From: Oceanospirillales bacterium
Lineage (GTDB): Bacteria > Pseudomonadota > Gammaproteobacteria > Pseudomonadales > Endozoicomonadaceae
Assembly (NCBI GenBank): GCA_004762125.1
Contig: SIHQ01000031.1
Location: 1 to 44,032 of the forward strand
DNA length: 44,032 nucleotides
Direction: 5' to 3'
Shown: positions 7,858-16,077 of the stretch, piece after piece
How the letters are laid out: each line of letters begins with the position of its first letter
Numbering within the stretch: the stretch's first letter is position 1
Translations under genes and position numbers: made by a program
The notes under the pieces: model-generated
Seen by the model: the letters and a program-made list of their open reading frames with translations, nothing else
Told to the model about the DNA's origin: nothing
The model's database searches: none

Positions 7858-9630
7858 TTAGAAGGCTGAATCCGCTTTACGAAAAGCGCCTTGATAGTCG
7901 AATATTTTTTCAATAATCGTTAAATAGTGCTTCTCTTTTTTGGCTACGACAAAATCCGGCTTTCGGAATTTCTTTTGTTGATTGATAACCGTCTCTATCG
8001 AATCTGCTCGAAAAGGTTCGGCTCTATTGATTAAAGCCTGCTTGCCAAAGTGATGATAAAAAGCGCCTTTTTGTGCGGGTGTGTCTAGTCGAAAAAACTC
8101 ATTCAGTTCGGTGCCGTCTTCGTCAAAGTAAGAAACCTTGATGCGCTGCAGGCCTTTTCGGTCATTGTCCTGGGCTATGGTCATTCCAGAACAGCGAATC
8201 ACCATGCAGTCTTTCAGATTAAGTGCATCTCTGAGTTTTTTGTCCGGATCGACCATGGCTTTCTGGCACTGATGACACTTTCTGGCAGCAATATCGTTCT
8301 CTGCGCCACACTGATCGCATTCCTTGAATCGATAGCGAAAGTCACACTGAACCCATTCGTCTTCAAACTCTTCGATTCCCTGACAACGACGACCATAGTG
8401 TTCAACCAGGTCACCATCGCCATCAACAATGCCCCAAAAACTGTTGTCATGGCCACAAGCAGGGCAGGGGACAGTGACAGGTACTGCTTTTGAATCCGGT
8501 TTTGGTTCACCTATTTCAGGGCTGAAGAGGTTATAGCGGTTACCGGCATAATCAATGACTAGGCAGTCCTGCTTATCTTCAGACAGCCGCAAGCCTCGGC
8601 CAACAATCTGTTGATACAGGCTGACAGACTCGGTGGGTCGAAGAATGGCAATAAAGTCGACATGGGGAGCATCAAAACCTGTGGTCAGAACAGAAACGTT
8701 CACCAAATACTTCAATTCTTTCCTTTTAAACGTTTCTATCAAGCAGTCACGTTCTTTATTCTCTGTATCCCCGATAATTAAAGCTGCTTTACCTTCTGGT
8801 AGGTAACTAAACACCTCTCGGGCATGATCGACAGTTGAAGCAAAAATCATCACACCCTGACGACTCTCTGCTTCCTTAATCACTTGTTTGATGATCTGTT
8901 TTGTTGCCCGCTTTTCGCCTTTAAGCAGCTGATTAAGGTCAGTCTCACTGTGACGACCAAAACTGTCTGTAGCAAGATGATCAAAGTTATAAAATACGAC
9001 AGGTGCATCGACCATGACTGGCGGCGTCAGAAAGTTATTTTTGATCATGTAGGACAGCGGAAGTTCATAGATACAGTTCTTGAAAAACCGTTTTTCTTCG
9101 GTGCGAAGCGTACTTTTTCCATCGACTTTATTCTGATACTGATAAAGCCAGCCCATGCCAAGCCGGAAAGGTGTGGCTGTCAGGCCAAGTACTTTTAGCC
9201 GAGGATTTCTTTCTTTCAGGTAATTGATGATCTTGTGATAGCTCGATGATTTCTCCATGGATACTCTGTGGCATTCATCGACCACCAGCAGGGTAAAGTT
9301 CTCATCATCAAAAGAGTCCAGATTACGAACAACAGATTGAACACTGCCGAAAACCACTTGTTCTATAGCTTCTTTTTTACCTAGCCCTGCACTGAATATG
9401 GATGCTTTTAGGACATAGCTTTCGTATTTGGCATGGTTCTGCTCAACCAGTTCCTTAACATGAGCCAATATCAATACTCGACCTCTGGCTATACGACCAA
9501 GCTCACTGATGACCAGGCTTTTACCCGCCCCAGTGGGCAGAACAATAAGGGCAGGATCATCAGTCTGACGAAAATGGCTGATGACACTGCGAACAGCATC
9601 TTTTTGGTAAGGGCGTAATTGATAAGGCAT
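7858..9630 (-). CDS. radD: RadD-type superfamily 2 DNA helicase
   Basis: The 590-residue protein corresponds along its whole length to E. coli RadD (YejH, 586 residues). Visible parts are LRPYQKDAV (Q-motif region), Walker A LPTGAGKS at about 36-43, VDECHR (motif II, DECH), LGLTATPFRLG (motif III), NVSVLTTGFDAPHVD and QQIVGRGLRL (motif VI). A Cys-rich segment follows (CPACGHD...CDQCGAEN...CHQCQ) that likely binds zinc, as in RadD. RadD helps double-strand break repair and RecA-mediated strand exchange in partnership with SSB. The gene stands alone between yceJ and the deoC remnant. No clear Shine-Dalgarno precedes the ATG. All helicase motifs look intact. Confidence 0.95.
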   Translation of the reverse strand: MPYQLRPYQKDAVRSVISHFRQTDDPALIVLPTGAGKSLVISELGRIARGRVLILAHVKELVEQNHAKYESYVLKASIFSAGLGKKEAIEQVVFGSVQSVVRNLDSFDDENFTLLVVDECHRVSMEKSSSYHKIINYLKERNPRLKVLGLTATPFRLGMGWLYQYQNKVDGKSTLRTEEKRFFKNCIYELPLSYMIKNNFLTPPVMVDAPVVFYNFDHLATDSFGRHSETDLNQLLKGEKRATKQIIKQVIKEAESRQGVMIFASTVDHAREVFSYLPEGKAALIIGDTENKERDCLIETFKRKELKYLVNVSVLTTGFDAPHVDFIAILRPTESVSLYQQIVGRGLRLSEDKQDCLVIDYAGNRYNLFSPEIGEPKPDSKAVPVTVPCPACGHDNSFWGIVDGDGDLVEHYGRRCQGIEEFEDEWVQCDFRYRFKECDQCGAENDIAARKCHQCQKAMVDPDKKLRDALNLKDCMVIRCSGMTIAQDNDRKGLQRIKVSYFDEDGTELNEFFRLDTPAQKGAFYHHFGKQALINRAEPFRADSIETVINQQKKFRKPDFVVAKKEKHYLTIIEKIFDYQGAFRKADSAF

Positions 9631-9689
9631 AGGGCAGAGTATATCTGCACGGAGATCGAAGCGAAAAGGGTATGAATAATCGAAGGGAT

Positions 9690-9717
9690 TGAAACAGGGT
9701 GTATAAGCCCTGTTTCA
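9690..9717 (-). terminator. hairpin terminator downstream of deoC
   Basis: TGAAACAGGG and CCCTGTTTCA pair perfectly over 10 bp around an 8-nt loop, 10 bases past the deoC stop codon on the minus strand. Confidence 0.7.
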
Positions 9718-9727
9718 GGAGTTTAAA

Positions 9728-10473
9728 TCAGGCGAGTTCGAGCTCTTTTAGCAGGTTTGGCAATAAGCTGGAGGCTCCAAAACGAAAGTGATCAGAAGAG
9801 ATCCATTCAGCGTCCATAATATCGGCTGCCAGAGTCAAATACCTGTCTGCCATTTCGGCATCGCGAACGCCTCCGGATGCCTTAAAGCCGACCTTGTCAT
9901 TCTTTTCATGAATAACCTTCAGCATGACTTCTGCAGCTTCCAGTGTGGCATTTTCCGCAATCTTTCCTGTGGAGGTTTTTATGAAATCTGCACCAGCATC
10001 AATGGATAGCTCACTGGCTTTTCGAATCAGCTCAGGGGTTTTTAGTGCGCCGGATTCAATGATTACTTTCAGGTCAGCACTATTACCGCAAGCTTCCTTG
10101 CAGGCTTTAACCAGCTCATAGCCGATCTGTTCATCACCAGCCATTAATGATTTATAGGGAAAGGTTACGTCAACTTCATCCGCACCATAGGCTATAGCTG
10201 CTTTGGTCTCAGTCACTGCAATCGCAATATCCGGGTTTCCGTGGGGGAAGTTTGTCACAGTAGCAATTCGAACATGCTCGGCTCCGATTTCTTTCAGAGT
10301 CTCACGGGCAATGGGGATGAATCTTGGGTAAACGCAAATGGCGGCTGTATTTCCTGCCGGGCTTTTGGCGTCGTGGCAGAGCTGAATGATAATTTCACAG
10401 TATCGCTATCATTCAATGTGGTGAGATCCATCAAGCTAATGGCTTTCTTAGCCGCAGACTTGTAACTACTCAT
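9728..10473 (-). pseudogene. deoC: deoxyribose-phosphate aldolase broken by a one-base frameshift
   Basis: The sequence starts at ATG 10473 (GGGAGA upstream) as MSSYKSAAKKAISLMDLTTL, the DeoC N-terminus. After LNDSDT the frame is lost. Inserting one base near 10395-10396 restores the rest: [20 protein letters not shown], then [22 protein letters not shown] (catalytic Asp region), FIKTSTGK (Schiff-base Lys), GFKASGGV and FGASSLL. The restored product is about 248 residues, close to E. coli DeoC (259). DeoC splits deoxyribose 5-phosphate into acetaldehyde and glyceraldehyde 3-phosphate. An internal ATG at 10258 could give only the last 176 residues, lacking the first strands of the TIM barrel. 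All catalytic residues remain, so the lesion looks recent or may be a sequencing error; there is no long homopolymer at the site. Confidence 0.88.
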
Positions 10474-10530
10474 AACCTGTCTCCCAATATGTACAAACTG
10501 CCTTATATTCCCTGAACCAATCAGGGGGTA

Positions 10531-10653
10531 TACCTGAAGCATTTGGAAATGTGAGTAGGCGGCAAATGAGCGAAGCCCCGTGAGCCTACAAGTAGTAAGT
10601 GACCGGGGTAGCGAGAGCAGCCAACAACCTCACATATTCAAAGACAACAGGTA
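10531..10653. repeat. 123-bp imperfect inverted-repeat element
   Basis: The outer arms run from TACCTG (10531) to CAGGTA (ending 10653). About 19 of 25 bases pair, including GTGAG/CTCAC. Inside are further stems: GTAGGC with GCCTAC (10554-10589) and CCCCG with CGGGG near 10577-10615. No reading frame fits. It lies in the gap between deoC and the divergent MocR gene and looks like a REP- or MITE-like structured intergenic repeat. Only one copy was noticed here. Confidence 0.55.
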
Positions 10654-10729
10654 TAAAACTTGATGAGGATTTGATCATGTCTTAGGCTGCCTGCGACAGT
10701 CACAAAGCAGATAAGTTGATATATAACAG

Positions 10730-12148
10730 ATGGCCAAATACGAGCAACTGGCTAATGACCTGAAGACCCGAATTGATCAAGGTGTTTGGCAGGGAGGGGA
10801 TAAACTGCCTTCTCTGAGACAGACTGCCAGTAATTATGGACTCAGTCTGATGACTGTTATGAATGCTTACCAGTTGCTGGAAAGTCAGGGAGCGATAACG
10901 GCGGTAGAAAAATCTGGTTATTTTGTAGCGCCCGATCGTGAAACGCTCTCTTATCCACAGCATCATGACAAAATGTACCTGTCTGATAATACGGATATTA
11001 ATGATTTTGTTTTTTCTGTACTGCAGTCATCGAAACAGCCCTCAATTATCCCCTTTGGTTCAGGTTTTCCGGACCCAACCCTGTTTCCCCAACAAGCTAT
11101 CTCTCGCTCACTGGCGAAAGCGGCCCAAAAGCTGTCACCGACCTTTGCGGCTGATAACCTTCCTCCAGGTAACCTGGGCCTTCGCAAGGCTATATCACAG
11201 CGATACGCGAAGGTTGGTTTGTCAGTATCTCCAGATGAGATACTGATTACCTCCGGTGCGATGGAGTCATTAAATCTATCTCTGGAGCTACTGACGAAGG
11301 AAGGTGACTATGTTGTTATTGAGTCCCCAGCTTTCTACGGAGCTCTTCAGGCTATAGAACGGTTGAAGCTGAAAGCTATCGCCATTGCGACGGATCCCCA
11401 GACAGGTATGGATCTGGATGCTCTTGAGGAAGTATTGGCAAACTATCCGGTTAAGGCCTGTTGGTTAATGACTCGATATCAGAACCCGCTGGGTTGCAGT
11501 ATGTCGAGAGAAGGCCAGGAAAGACTCTACCAGTTAGTTAAGAGTTACAATGTCAGTCTGATAGAAGACGATGTTTACCAAGAGCTATATGAAAGAGACA
11601 AGGGCGGAGTGCCGGTCAAATACTTCGATGAAGATGGTCGTGTGTTGCATTGCAGTTCATTTTCAAAAAGCCTTATTGCCGGTTATCGAGTCGGCTGGGT
11701 AGCCGCTGGAAAATACGCTGTGGAATTGCAAAAATTGCAGTTAATGTCGACTCTTTCAACCAGCGCTCCTATGCAGTTAGCCATTGCTGACTTTATTCAA
11801 TCGGTTAAGTATGAACGTCACCTCAAAAATCTCAGAAAACAGCTGAGCGAAAGAAAGGAGGCTATGTATCAACTTCTCAGAAGCAAGCTTCCGGGAACGG
11901 TAAAAGTGAACTATACAACGGGAGGATACTTTCTCTGGCTTGAACTACCTGTCGAGGTTGATGCCACTAAACTCTACTTTCAGGCGATTGAAAAAGGAGT
12001 CAGTCTTGCTCCCGGCAACCTGTTTAGTGCCGAGCAGCAATATAATCACTATATTCGGTTGAATGCCTCCTACCCTTGTACGAAAGAGATAGAGGTCGCT
12101 ATTGATACACTCAGGCACTTGATTTTGACCAACGCTGAAAAACGGTAA
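10730..12148 (+). CDS. MocR/GntR-family transcriptional regulator with aminotransferase domain
   Basis: The 472-residue protein is a fusion. Residues 1-70 form a GntR winged helix-turn-helix (DKLPSLRQTASNYGLSLMTV), and residues about 105-465 form a class I aminotransferase fold. The PLP-binding Lys is K313 in SSFSKSLIAGYR. The cofactor-binding Asp is in EDDVY (280-284) and Asn in RYQNPLG (249-255). MocR proteins sense PLP, amino acids or related amines and activate divergent or neighbouring genes; PdxR and GabR are known members. No aminotransferase or transporter target is directly divergent, as deoC upstream is broken, so its regulon is unclear. The length is normal. Upstream bases show only a weak ribosome site. 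Confidence 0.9.
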   Translation: MAKYEQLANDLKTRIDQGVWQGGDKLPSLRQTASNYGLSLMTVMNAYQLLESQGAITAVEKSGYFVAPDRETLSYPQHHDKMYLSDNTDINDFVFSVLQSSKQPSIIPFGSGFPDPTLFPQQAISRSLAKAAQKLSPTFAADNLPPGNLGLRKAISQRYAKVGLSVSPDEILITSGAMESLNLSLELLTKEGDYVVIESPAFYGALQAIERLKLKAIAIATDPQTGMDLDALEEVLANYPVKACWLMTRYQNPLGCSMSREGQERLYQLVKSYNVSLIEDDVYQELYERDKGGVPVKYFDEDGRVLHCSSFSKSLIAGYRVGWVAAGKYAVELQKLQLMSTLSTSAPMQLAIADFIQSVKYERHLKNLRKQLSERKEAMYQLLRSKLPGTVKVNYTTGGYFLWLELPVEVDATKLYFQAIEKGVSLAPGNLFSAEQQYNHYIRLNASYPCTKEIEVAIDTLRHLILTNAEKR

Positions 12149-12225
12149 TGTTGTTATTGGCTTCCTGAAATAGAGTGGATTAGCTAACATAGCCGCCAAC
12201 AAACAAAAATAAAAAGAGAAGTCGT

Positions 12226-12645
12226 ATGGCTAGAGTAGAGATTTCCCTCCCCGAACGGTTTGCTTTCGAAACATATATCGAAATTCAAATTACTCAGATT
12301 AATCTGGCAAATCACCTCGGAAATCACGATCTGGTGGGTATTCTTAATGAAGCCAGAACACGCTATTTTCATTCAATCGATTACCGTCAAACGACAGGTC
12401 GAGGAATGATTAATGCTGACCTTGCTGTTGTCTATAAAAGCGAAGCGAAATACGGCGAAACGTTGAAAGTGGAGATAGCAACGACTGATTTTCAGAAATA
12501 CGGTTGTGACTTTGTTTATCGAGTAACGAATAAAGCGACAGGAAGGTTAGTGGCTGAGGCGAAGACAGCCATGCTGATGTTTGATTATGGTACAGGTACG
12601 CTTTCCGAAGTTTCTGATAACTTTAAAAGCATGTTTCAAAGATAA
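12226..12645 (+). CDS. 4HBT hotdog-fold acyl-CoA thioesterase
   Basis: The 139-residue protein has the single-hotdog layout: a beta strand, then an HLGNHDLVGILNEARTRYF segment (residues 29-47) with the Asn/Asp and Glu that serve catalysis or stability in 4-hydroxybenzoyl-CoA thioesterase relatives, and strands such as LKVEIATTDFQKYGCDFVYR. These enzymes hydrolyse acyl-CoA thioesters in the cytoplasm; the acyl substrate is unknown. The start is ATG with AAGAGAAG upstream. It is 77 bases downstream of the MocR gene on the same strand and could be co-transcribed. Confidence 0.8.
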   Translation: MARVEISLPERFAFETYIEIQITQINLANHLGNHDLVGILNEARTRYFHSIDYRQTTGRGMINADLAVVYKSEAKYGETLKVEIATTDFQKYGCDFVYRVTNKATGRLVAEAKTAMLMFDYGTGTLSEVSDNFKSMFQR

Positions 12646-12739
12646 ACACCCTGAATGCAGTATCTTCTTGGCAAGTTCAGACATAGTTTTAAGTAGCTAA
12701 TATCAATAAATCCAGTGATCTTTGTTTAGATACAGAAGA

Positions 12740-12766
12740 TTCTTAATAGTAAAATCAAGGTATACT
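12740..12766 (+). promoter_or_regulatory. possible promoter of the S24 repressor gene
   Basis: A TATACT (-10-like, 12761-12766) stands 15 bases after TTCTTA (weak -35-like, 12740-12745) and 32 bases before the repressor start. The -10 match is good; the -35 match and spacing are poor. Confidence 0.35.
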
Positions 12767-12798
12767 GGCTTGCTCTCGAACCCTACTTCCGAAGAAAT

Positions 12799-13458
12799 AT
12801 GTCTAACGCATTTGCTCGTCGATTCCAGCTGGTTGTGGATCAGCTGACCCAGGGAAACAAAAAACAGTTTGCTGAACTCACGGGTAAATCCGCTTCTCAT
12901 ATCTACAAAATTTGTCGTGGTATCAGTCGTCCATCCATGGCTTATCTCGAGTCACTGTACGATGGATATAAGGTAGACCTGAACTGGCTGCTTACAGGAG
13001 AGCATAGTGAAGGTGGCCAAGTTGCCGGTTCAGCACCAGGCAAGGAAATTGTCTATGCCCCTATGTTTGATGTTCAAGCCAGTGCTGGCATGGGTAGCTC
13101 CGTAGGAGTAGAGGACGTTTCGGGTTACTTTGCTCTTGATAAAGGTTTTTTATCTCGGCAGCTCGGTGTTTCAGGGGAAAACCTAGCCTTTGTTACTATC
13201 AGTGGTGACAGTATGGTTCCTACTTTTCAGGACGGGGATCAGGTGTTAGTGGATATGTCTTCCAGAGAAGCTAATACCGAGGCAACGTATCTGCTCAAAA
13301 CGGAAGACGGCCTGATGGCTAAACGACTAAAAATTAATAACAACAAATTACGAGTAACCAGTGACAATCCGGCTTATCCATCCTGGGTGATTAACCTTAC
13401 CAGTCTGGAAGAAAATCCTGTATTAGGTCGTATAGTCTGGTGTGCAAGAGCTGTTTAG
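12799..13458 (+). CDS. LexA/CI-like repressor with HTH and S24 peptidase domain
   Basis: The 219-residue protein has an XRE-type helix-turn-helix (residues about 18-55, KKQFAELTGKSASHIYKICR) and a C-terminal S24 self-cleaving domain. Nucleophile S138 is in ISGDSMVPTFQDGDQVLVD, and the general-base Lys is probably K175 in MAKRLK. A possible Ala-Gly cleavage bond lies at 96-97 (ASAGMG). Such proteins are prophage repressors or SOS-linked regulators cut in a RecA-dependent way, although some never cleave. No phage genes are nearby, so it is a stand-alone regulator or a relic. Its stop codon directly abuts that of the convergent effector-like gene. Confidence 0.88.
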   Translation: MSNAFARRFQLVVDQLTQGNKKQFAELTGKSASHIYKICRGISRPSMAYLESLYDGYKVDLNWLLTGEHSEGGQVAGSAPGKEIVYAPMFDVQASAGMGSSVGVEDVSGYFALDKGFLSRQLGVSGENLAFVTISGDSMVPTFQDGDQVLVDMSSREANTEATYLLKTEDGLMAKRLKINNNKLRVTSDNPAYPSWVINLTSLEENPVLGRIVWCARAV

Positions 13459-14922
13459 TCAGGCTGTCGCCTCAATCAGTTCTACATTCATTGATAGTGG
13501 ACCTATTTCTGGTGCTTCTCCCGGTTTGAATGTAATGGTTCTGGACAGTATTGCTGGTGGGCCCTCAAGGAATTGCAGGGTGCTGATCGCGCTATCGAAG
13601 GGATTCATGAATGTCACTATAGCTTCGAGAGAGTGAGTTACCGTCACTGTATCCCCATTTCTATGGACAGTGACCGTTTTGTTTTGAGCATCAGGGGAAG
13701 GATACCCCCATTCAGGCAAAGTAGCAGTCAGACTTTTGGAGAGGTTGTCAGCCATATCAAGCTGTTCAATCTGACTGAGTCTTGAAATGATTTGCATCTG
13801 CTGTTCGGGATCAAGTCCTAACAGGAAGTTAGTAACCTGAGCTTCCTGAGCTCTGGATATTTGCTCCCTATGCTCAGCGGTCACTTTTCCCAGTTTGCTT
13901 AATGTTTCCATGCCGCGCAATGCTGGCTTTGTGTCGTATATATTTTCTCCCTCTCTGATCAGACTTACAGGGATTCTGAGAATATCTTTCCGGCTTTGCT
14001 TGGGGAAAGAGATGCTCTGATGTTCTGCAAAAGCTGTACGCATTTCTTTCAGCTCTTTATCTATCTCTTTCTCGGTAGCCTCTCGACCTTTTGTGACTTC
14101 CTTTTCTATTGGTGGGGGGAGATCAAATTTCTGGTTGGGATACGTCATCCTGTCCAGAGCTATGTTTTTACAGAGCTGACAGAAATTTTCCTGCGATGCC
14201 TGATCTTCAAATAACCCCAGGTTATCTTTAGCCTCATTATAAAAAATCATCCAGCTGGCAATATTGTCGGTGGCCTGACTACTTGAAAGGCCTGCTGAAG
14301 CTGTTTGAACAATCTCTTCAGGCATCTGATGAGCAGCCATCAAAGCCGTCTGGCGAGAAAGATTGAGAATCTCATTTCCGGTCTCATTAGCTTGATCTCC
14401 CTCCAAAGGCATGGACTGTGTTTCCAGGGCCTGCCTAAGAGATGTATAGAGCTTGATAGAGCCATGGCGAGTCTGGTTAGGTGACCCGGCCAGATCCGTC
14501 TGCTGTTTGATTTGTTCGAGCTGTGGTTGAAGTTTTTTCCAGTCTGACCGGGTTTGGTTGGGCTTCTCCTGAAGTTTCTTAATATTACTCTGAAGAGAAT
14601 TAACCAGTTTTTTTTGTCGGGCGATTGCTGTCTTTTGTTCAGTGGTTTTTTCAAGAATGGTGAATGAGGTTTCCATTTCATCACCACTGGATATACCGCT
14701 GTCAGCTGAATCTGATCTAAGGAATCGGGGCGTTTTTGCAGTTGATGATTTTCTGCTGAAGATACTAGTATCTGAGGTTTTGGACTCCTCTTTTGATAGT
14801 TTTGGTGCAGGACTACTGATCTCATTCTTTTGAGGGGCTGTGGGTTTAGAAGGCCGTTGTGGTGGGGTAGATGGAGAAGAAGGCCCTATACTATTGGCTC
14901 CCATTGCTGCAGTCCCTTGCAT
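13459..14922 (-). CDS. unknown Ser/Pro-rich, coiled-coil, effector-like protein
   Basis: The 487-residue protein has no recognised enzyme motif. Residues 1-85 are disordered and rich in Ser, Pro, Thr and Lys, and contain DSGISS (74-79). Residues about 95-145 look like a coiled coil (KKLVNSLQSNIKKLQEK...). The middle is helical and polar, and the C-terminal 100 residues are strand-rich (DAQNKTVTVHRNGDTVTVTH). No signal peptide or membrane helix is seen. The disordered N-terminus followed by folded parts resembles type III effectors and matches the style of the kinase and cyclase-like proteins here. The start may instead be ATG 14904 (residue 7), which has AAGGG nine bases upstream; none is visible for 14922. 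Function unknown. Confidence 0.65.
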   Translation of the reverse strand: MQGTAAMGANSIGPSSPSTPPQRPSKPTAPQKNEISSPAPKLSKEESKTSDTSIFSRKSSTAKTPRFLRSDSADSGISSGDEMETSFTILEKTTEQKTAIARQKKLVNSLQSNIKKLQEKPNQTRSDWKKLQPQLEQIKQQTDLAGSPNQTRHGSIKLYTSLRQALETQSMPLEGDQANETGNEILNLSRQTALMAAHQMPEEIVQTASAGLSSSQATDNIASWMIFYNEAKDNLGLFEDQASQENFCQLCKNIALDRMTYPNQKFDLPPPIEKEVTKGREATEKEIDKELKEMRTAFAEHQSISFPKQSRKDILRIPVSLIREGENIYDTKPALRGMETLSKLGKVTAEHREQISRAQEAQVTNFLLGLDPEQQMQIISRLSQIEQLDMADNLSKSLTATLPEWGYPSPDAQNKTVTVHRNGDTVTVTHSLEAIVTFMNPFDSAISTLQFLEGPPAILSRTITFKPGEAPEIGPLSMNVELIEATA

Positions 14923-14970
14923 TGATTCATATATAAAGCATAGAAAACTTTGAGACAGTTGCTCATTTTC

Positions 14971-15658
14971 TCAGAGGTGGTCAGCCGGATAGACAACACC
15001 CAGCTGTTTTCTGGCTTCAGTCGTGATTTGGCTGACAGTTTTTGACTGCTGAAGCCCTGAATGCCCGAATTGCTCTTGATTGACCAGGCCATCACTGATT
15101 TTTGAGTGAGCGATCACCACTTTCCATCAAAGAGCCGTTGGAAAACGCTGGATTGAAGGTATTAGGGTTGTCACCGTTAAGGTAGCGTTGATAACGGGAT
15201 GAATGCTGACAATAGGAAAAAAAGGCTCGTTGCAGCTTACCTAATCCGGATAATGCTTTTCTGCAGACTTCCAGATTGGGCATATACCGGGTTTTCATTG
15301 CTTCCATCAGAACGACTTGTTTTTCAATCGCAAGCGCTATCAACTCATTCAGTTCATAGATATTGGAAACAATGGGTTTTTCGCAAATAACATGTTTGCC
15401 CTGCTCCAGAAAAAAACGAATCTGAGGTGCATGCATAGCGTTGGGACTGGCAATGTAAACGGCATCGATCGTCGGACTTTCAGCCAACGCATTAAGGTCA
15501 TCATAACAATCCACAGCCTGATATTGACTGGCAAAATCTTCGGCCGTTGTCATGGATCGGGAATAGACGGCCTCAAATTTTAGTTTGTTGGTACTGTGAG
15601 CCGCTTGACAAAATGAATGACTGATCCAGTTGGTGCCAATGACAGCAAAACGTAACAT
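14971..15658 (-). pseudogene. Gfo/Idh/MocA oxidoreductase, internally deleted and truncated
   Basis: The N-terminal 180 codons from ATG 15658 are a typical NAD(P)-binding oxidoreductase: AVIGTNWISHSF (Rossmann motif), YIASPNAMHAPQ, and CEKPIVSN with the conserved EKP Lys. The catalytic-domain reading breaks off after NGSLMESG and stops at 15092. In another frame, bases 15090-14971 encode SKTVSQITTEARKQLGVVYP followed by Ala-Asp, the classic C-terminal end of this family. About 100 residues of the middle are missing, so an internal deletion with frame loss is likely. Intact members act on sugars or related polyols. The remnant overlaps no intact gene. Confidence 0.8.
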
Positions 15659-15703
15659 GAGGTCTCCGGGGAGGTTTTGAGTGCGTTATTCAGATACAAA
15701 AAA

Positions 15704-15724
15704 CCCGAAACCAGTGGTTTCGGG
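15704..15724 (-). terminator. terminator of the PTS operon
   Basis: CCCGAAACC and GGTTTCGGG form a perfect 9-bp stem with a 3-nt loop. On the minus strand the hairpin is followed by TTTTTTG. It lies 24 bases past the stop of the EIIB-like gene. Confidence 0.88.
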
Positions 15725-15747
15725 GCATAAAAAACGGTTTTATGAAA

Positions 15748-16077
15748 TTACACTAACTTGGCTTTCAGAGCATCACATGCTGCATCTGCATGAAGTCCGG
15801 CCAGAAGATGAAATACTTTGCCATTGATCATCATGTAGCCATCAAAACCGGTTTCAGACAGTGACGGAGCGATATCGGCCACAGCCGTTTTCAGCTCTAC
15901 CCTGACACGGGTATAAGCGGTGGTTTTAATGTTGGCAATGTTATCTTTACCTCCCAGTAATGAGATAACTTTGGCAGTATCAATGCTGATCTGAGCAGCT
16001 GCAGGTTGTGCAACGGTATCAATAGATTGAGTTTGTTCTGGCTCGTTTTTACCAAACAGTTTACTGAAAAAGCCCAT
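15748..16077 (-). CDS. small EIIB(Glc)-like protein lacking the phosphorylation Cys
   Basis: The 109-residue protein has a linker (1-30) and then a glucose-type EIIB fold with LLGGKDNIANI (40-50) and TRVRVEL (56-62). In true EIIB domains the next motif is [10 protein letters not shown]; here the Cys position is A54, in KTTAYTR. It therefore cannot carry the phosphate as PTS EIIB does. Its ATG overlaps the stop of the EIIA-HPr-EI gene by one base (TAATG), so it is translationally coupled to that gene. This suggests a regulatory or scaffolding role in the same system, which is inference. The PtsG in the same cluster keeps its Cys, so transport does not depend on this protein. Confidence 0.82.
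   Translation of the reverse strand: MGFFSKLFGKNEPEQTQSIDTVAQPAAAQISIDTAKVISLLGGKDNIANIKTTAYTRVRVELKTAVADIAPSLSETGFDGYMMINGKVFHLLAGLHADAACDALKAKLV

Noticed and set aside
10294-10542. Separate small minus-strand gene upstream of the deoC fragment
   Set aside because: Its first part is the DeoC N-terminus and the rest is the frameshifted reading of deoC, so it is part of the broken gene.
12799-13458. Prophage marker
   Set aside because: The S24 repressor has no integrase, attachment site or structural phage gene near it.
14340-14825. 161-codon frame inside the 487-residue protein gene
   Set aside because: Same strand, other frame, low-complexity product; the larger frame has coherent domain structure.
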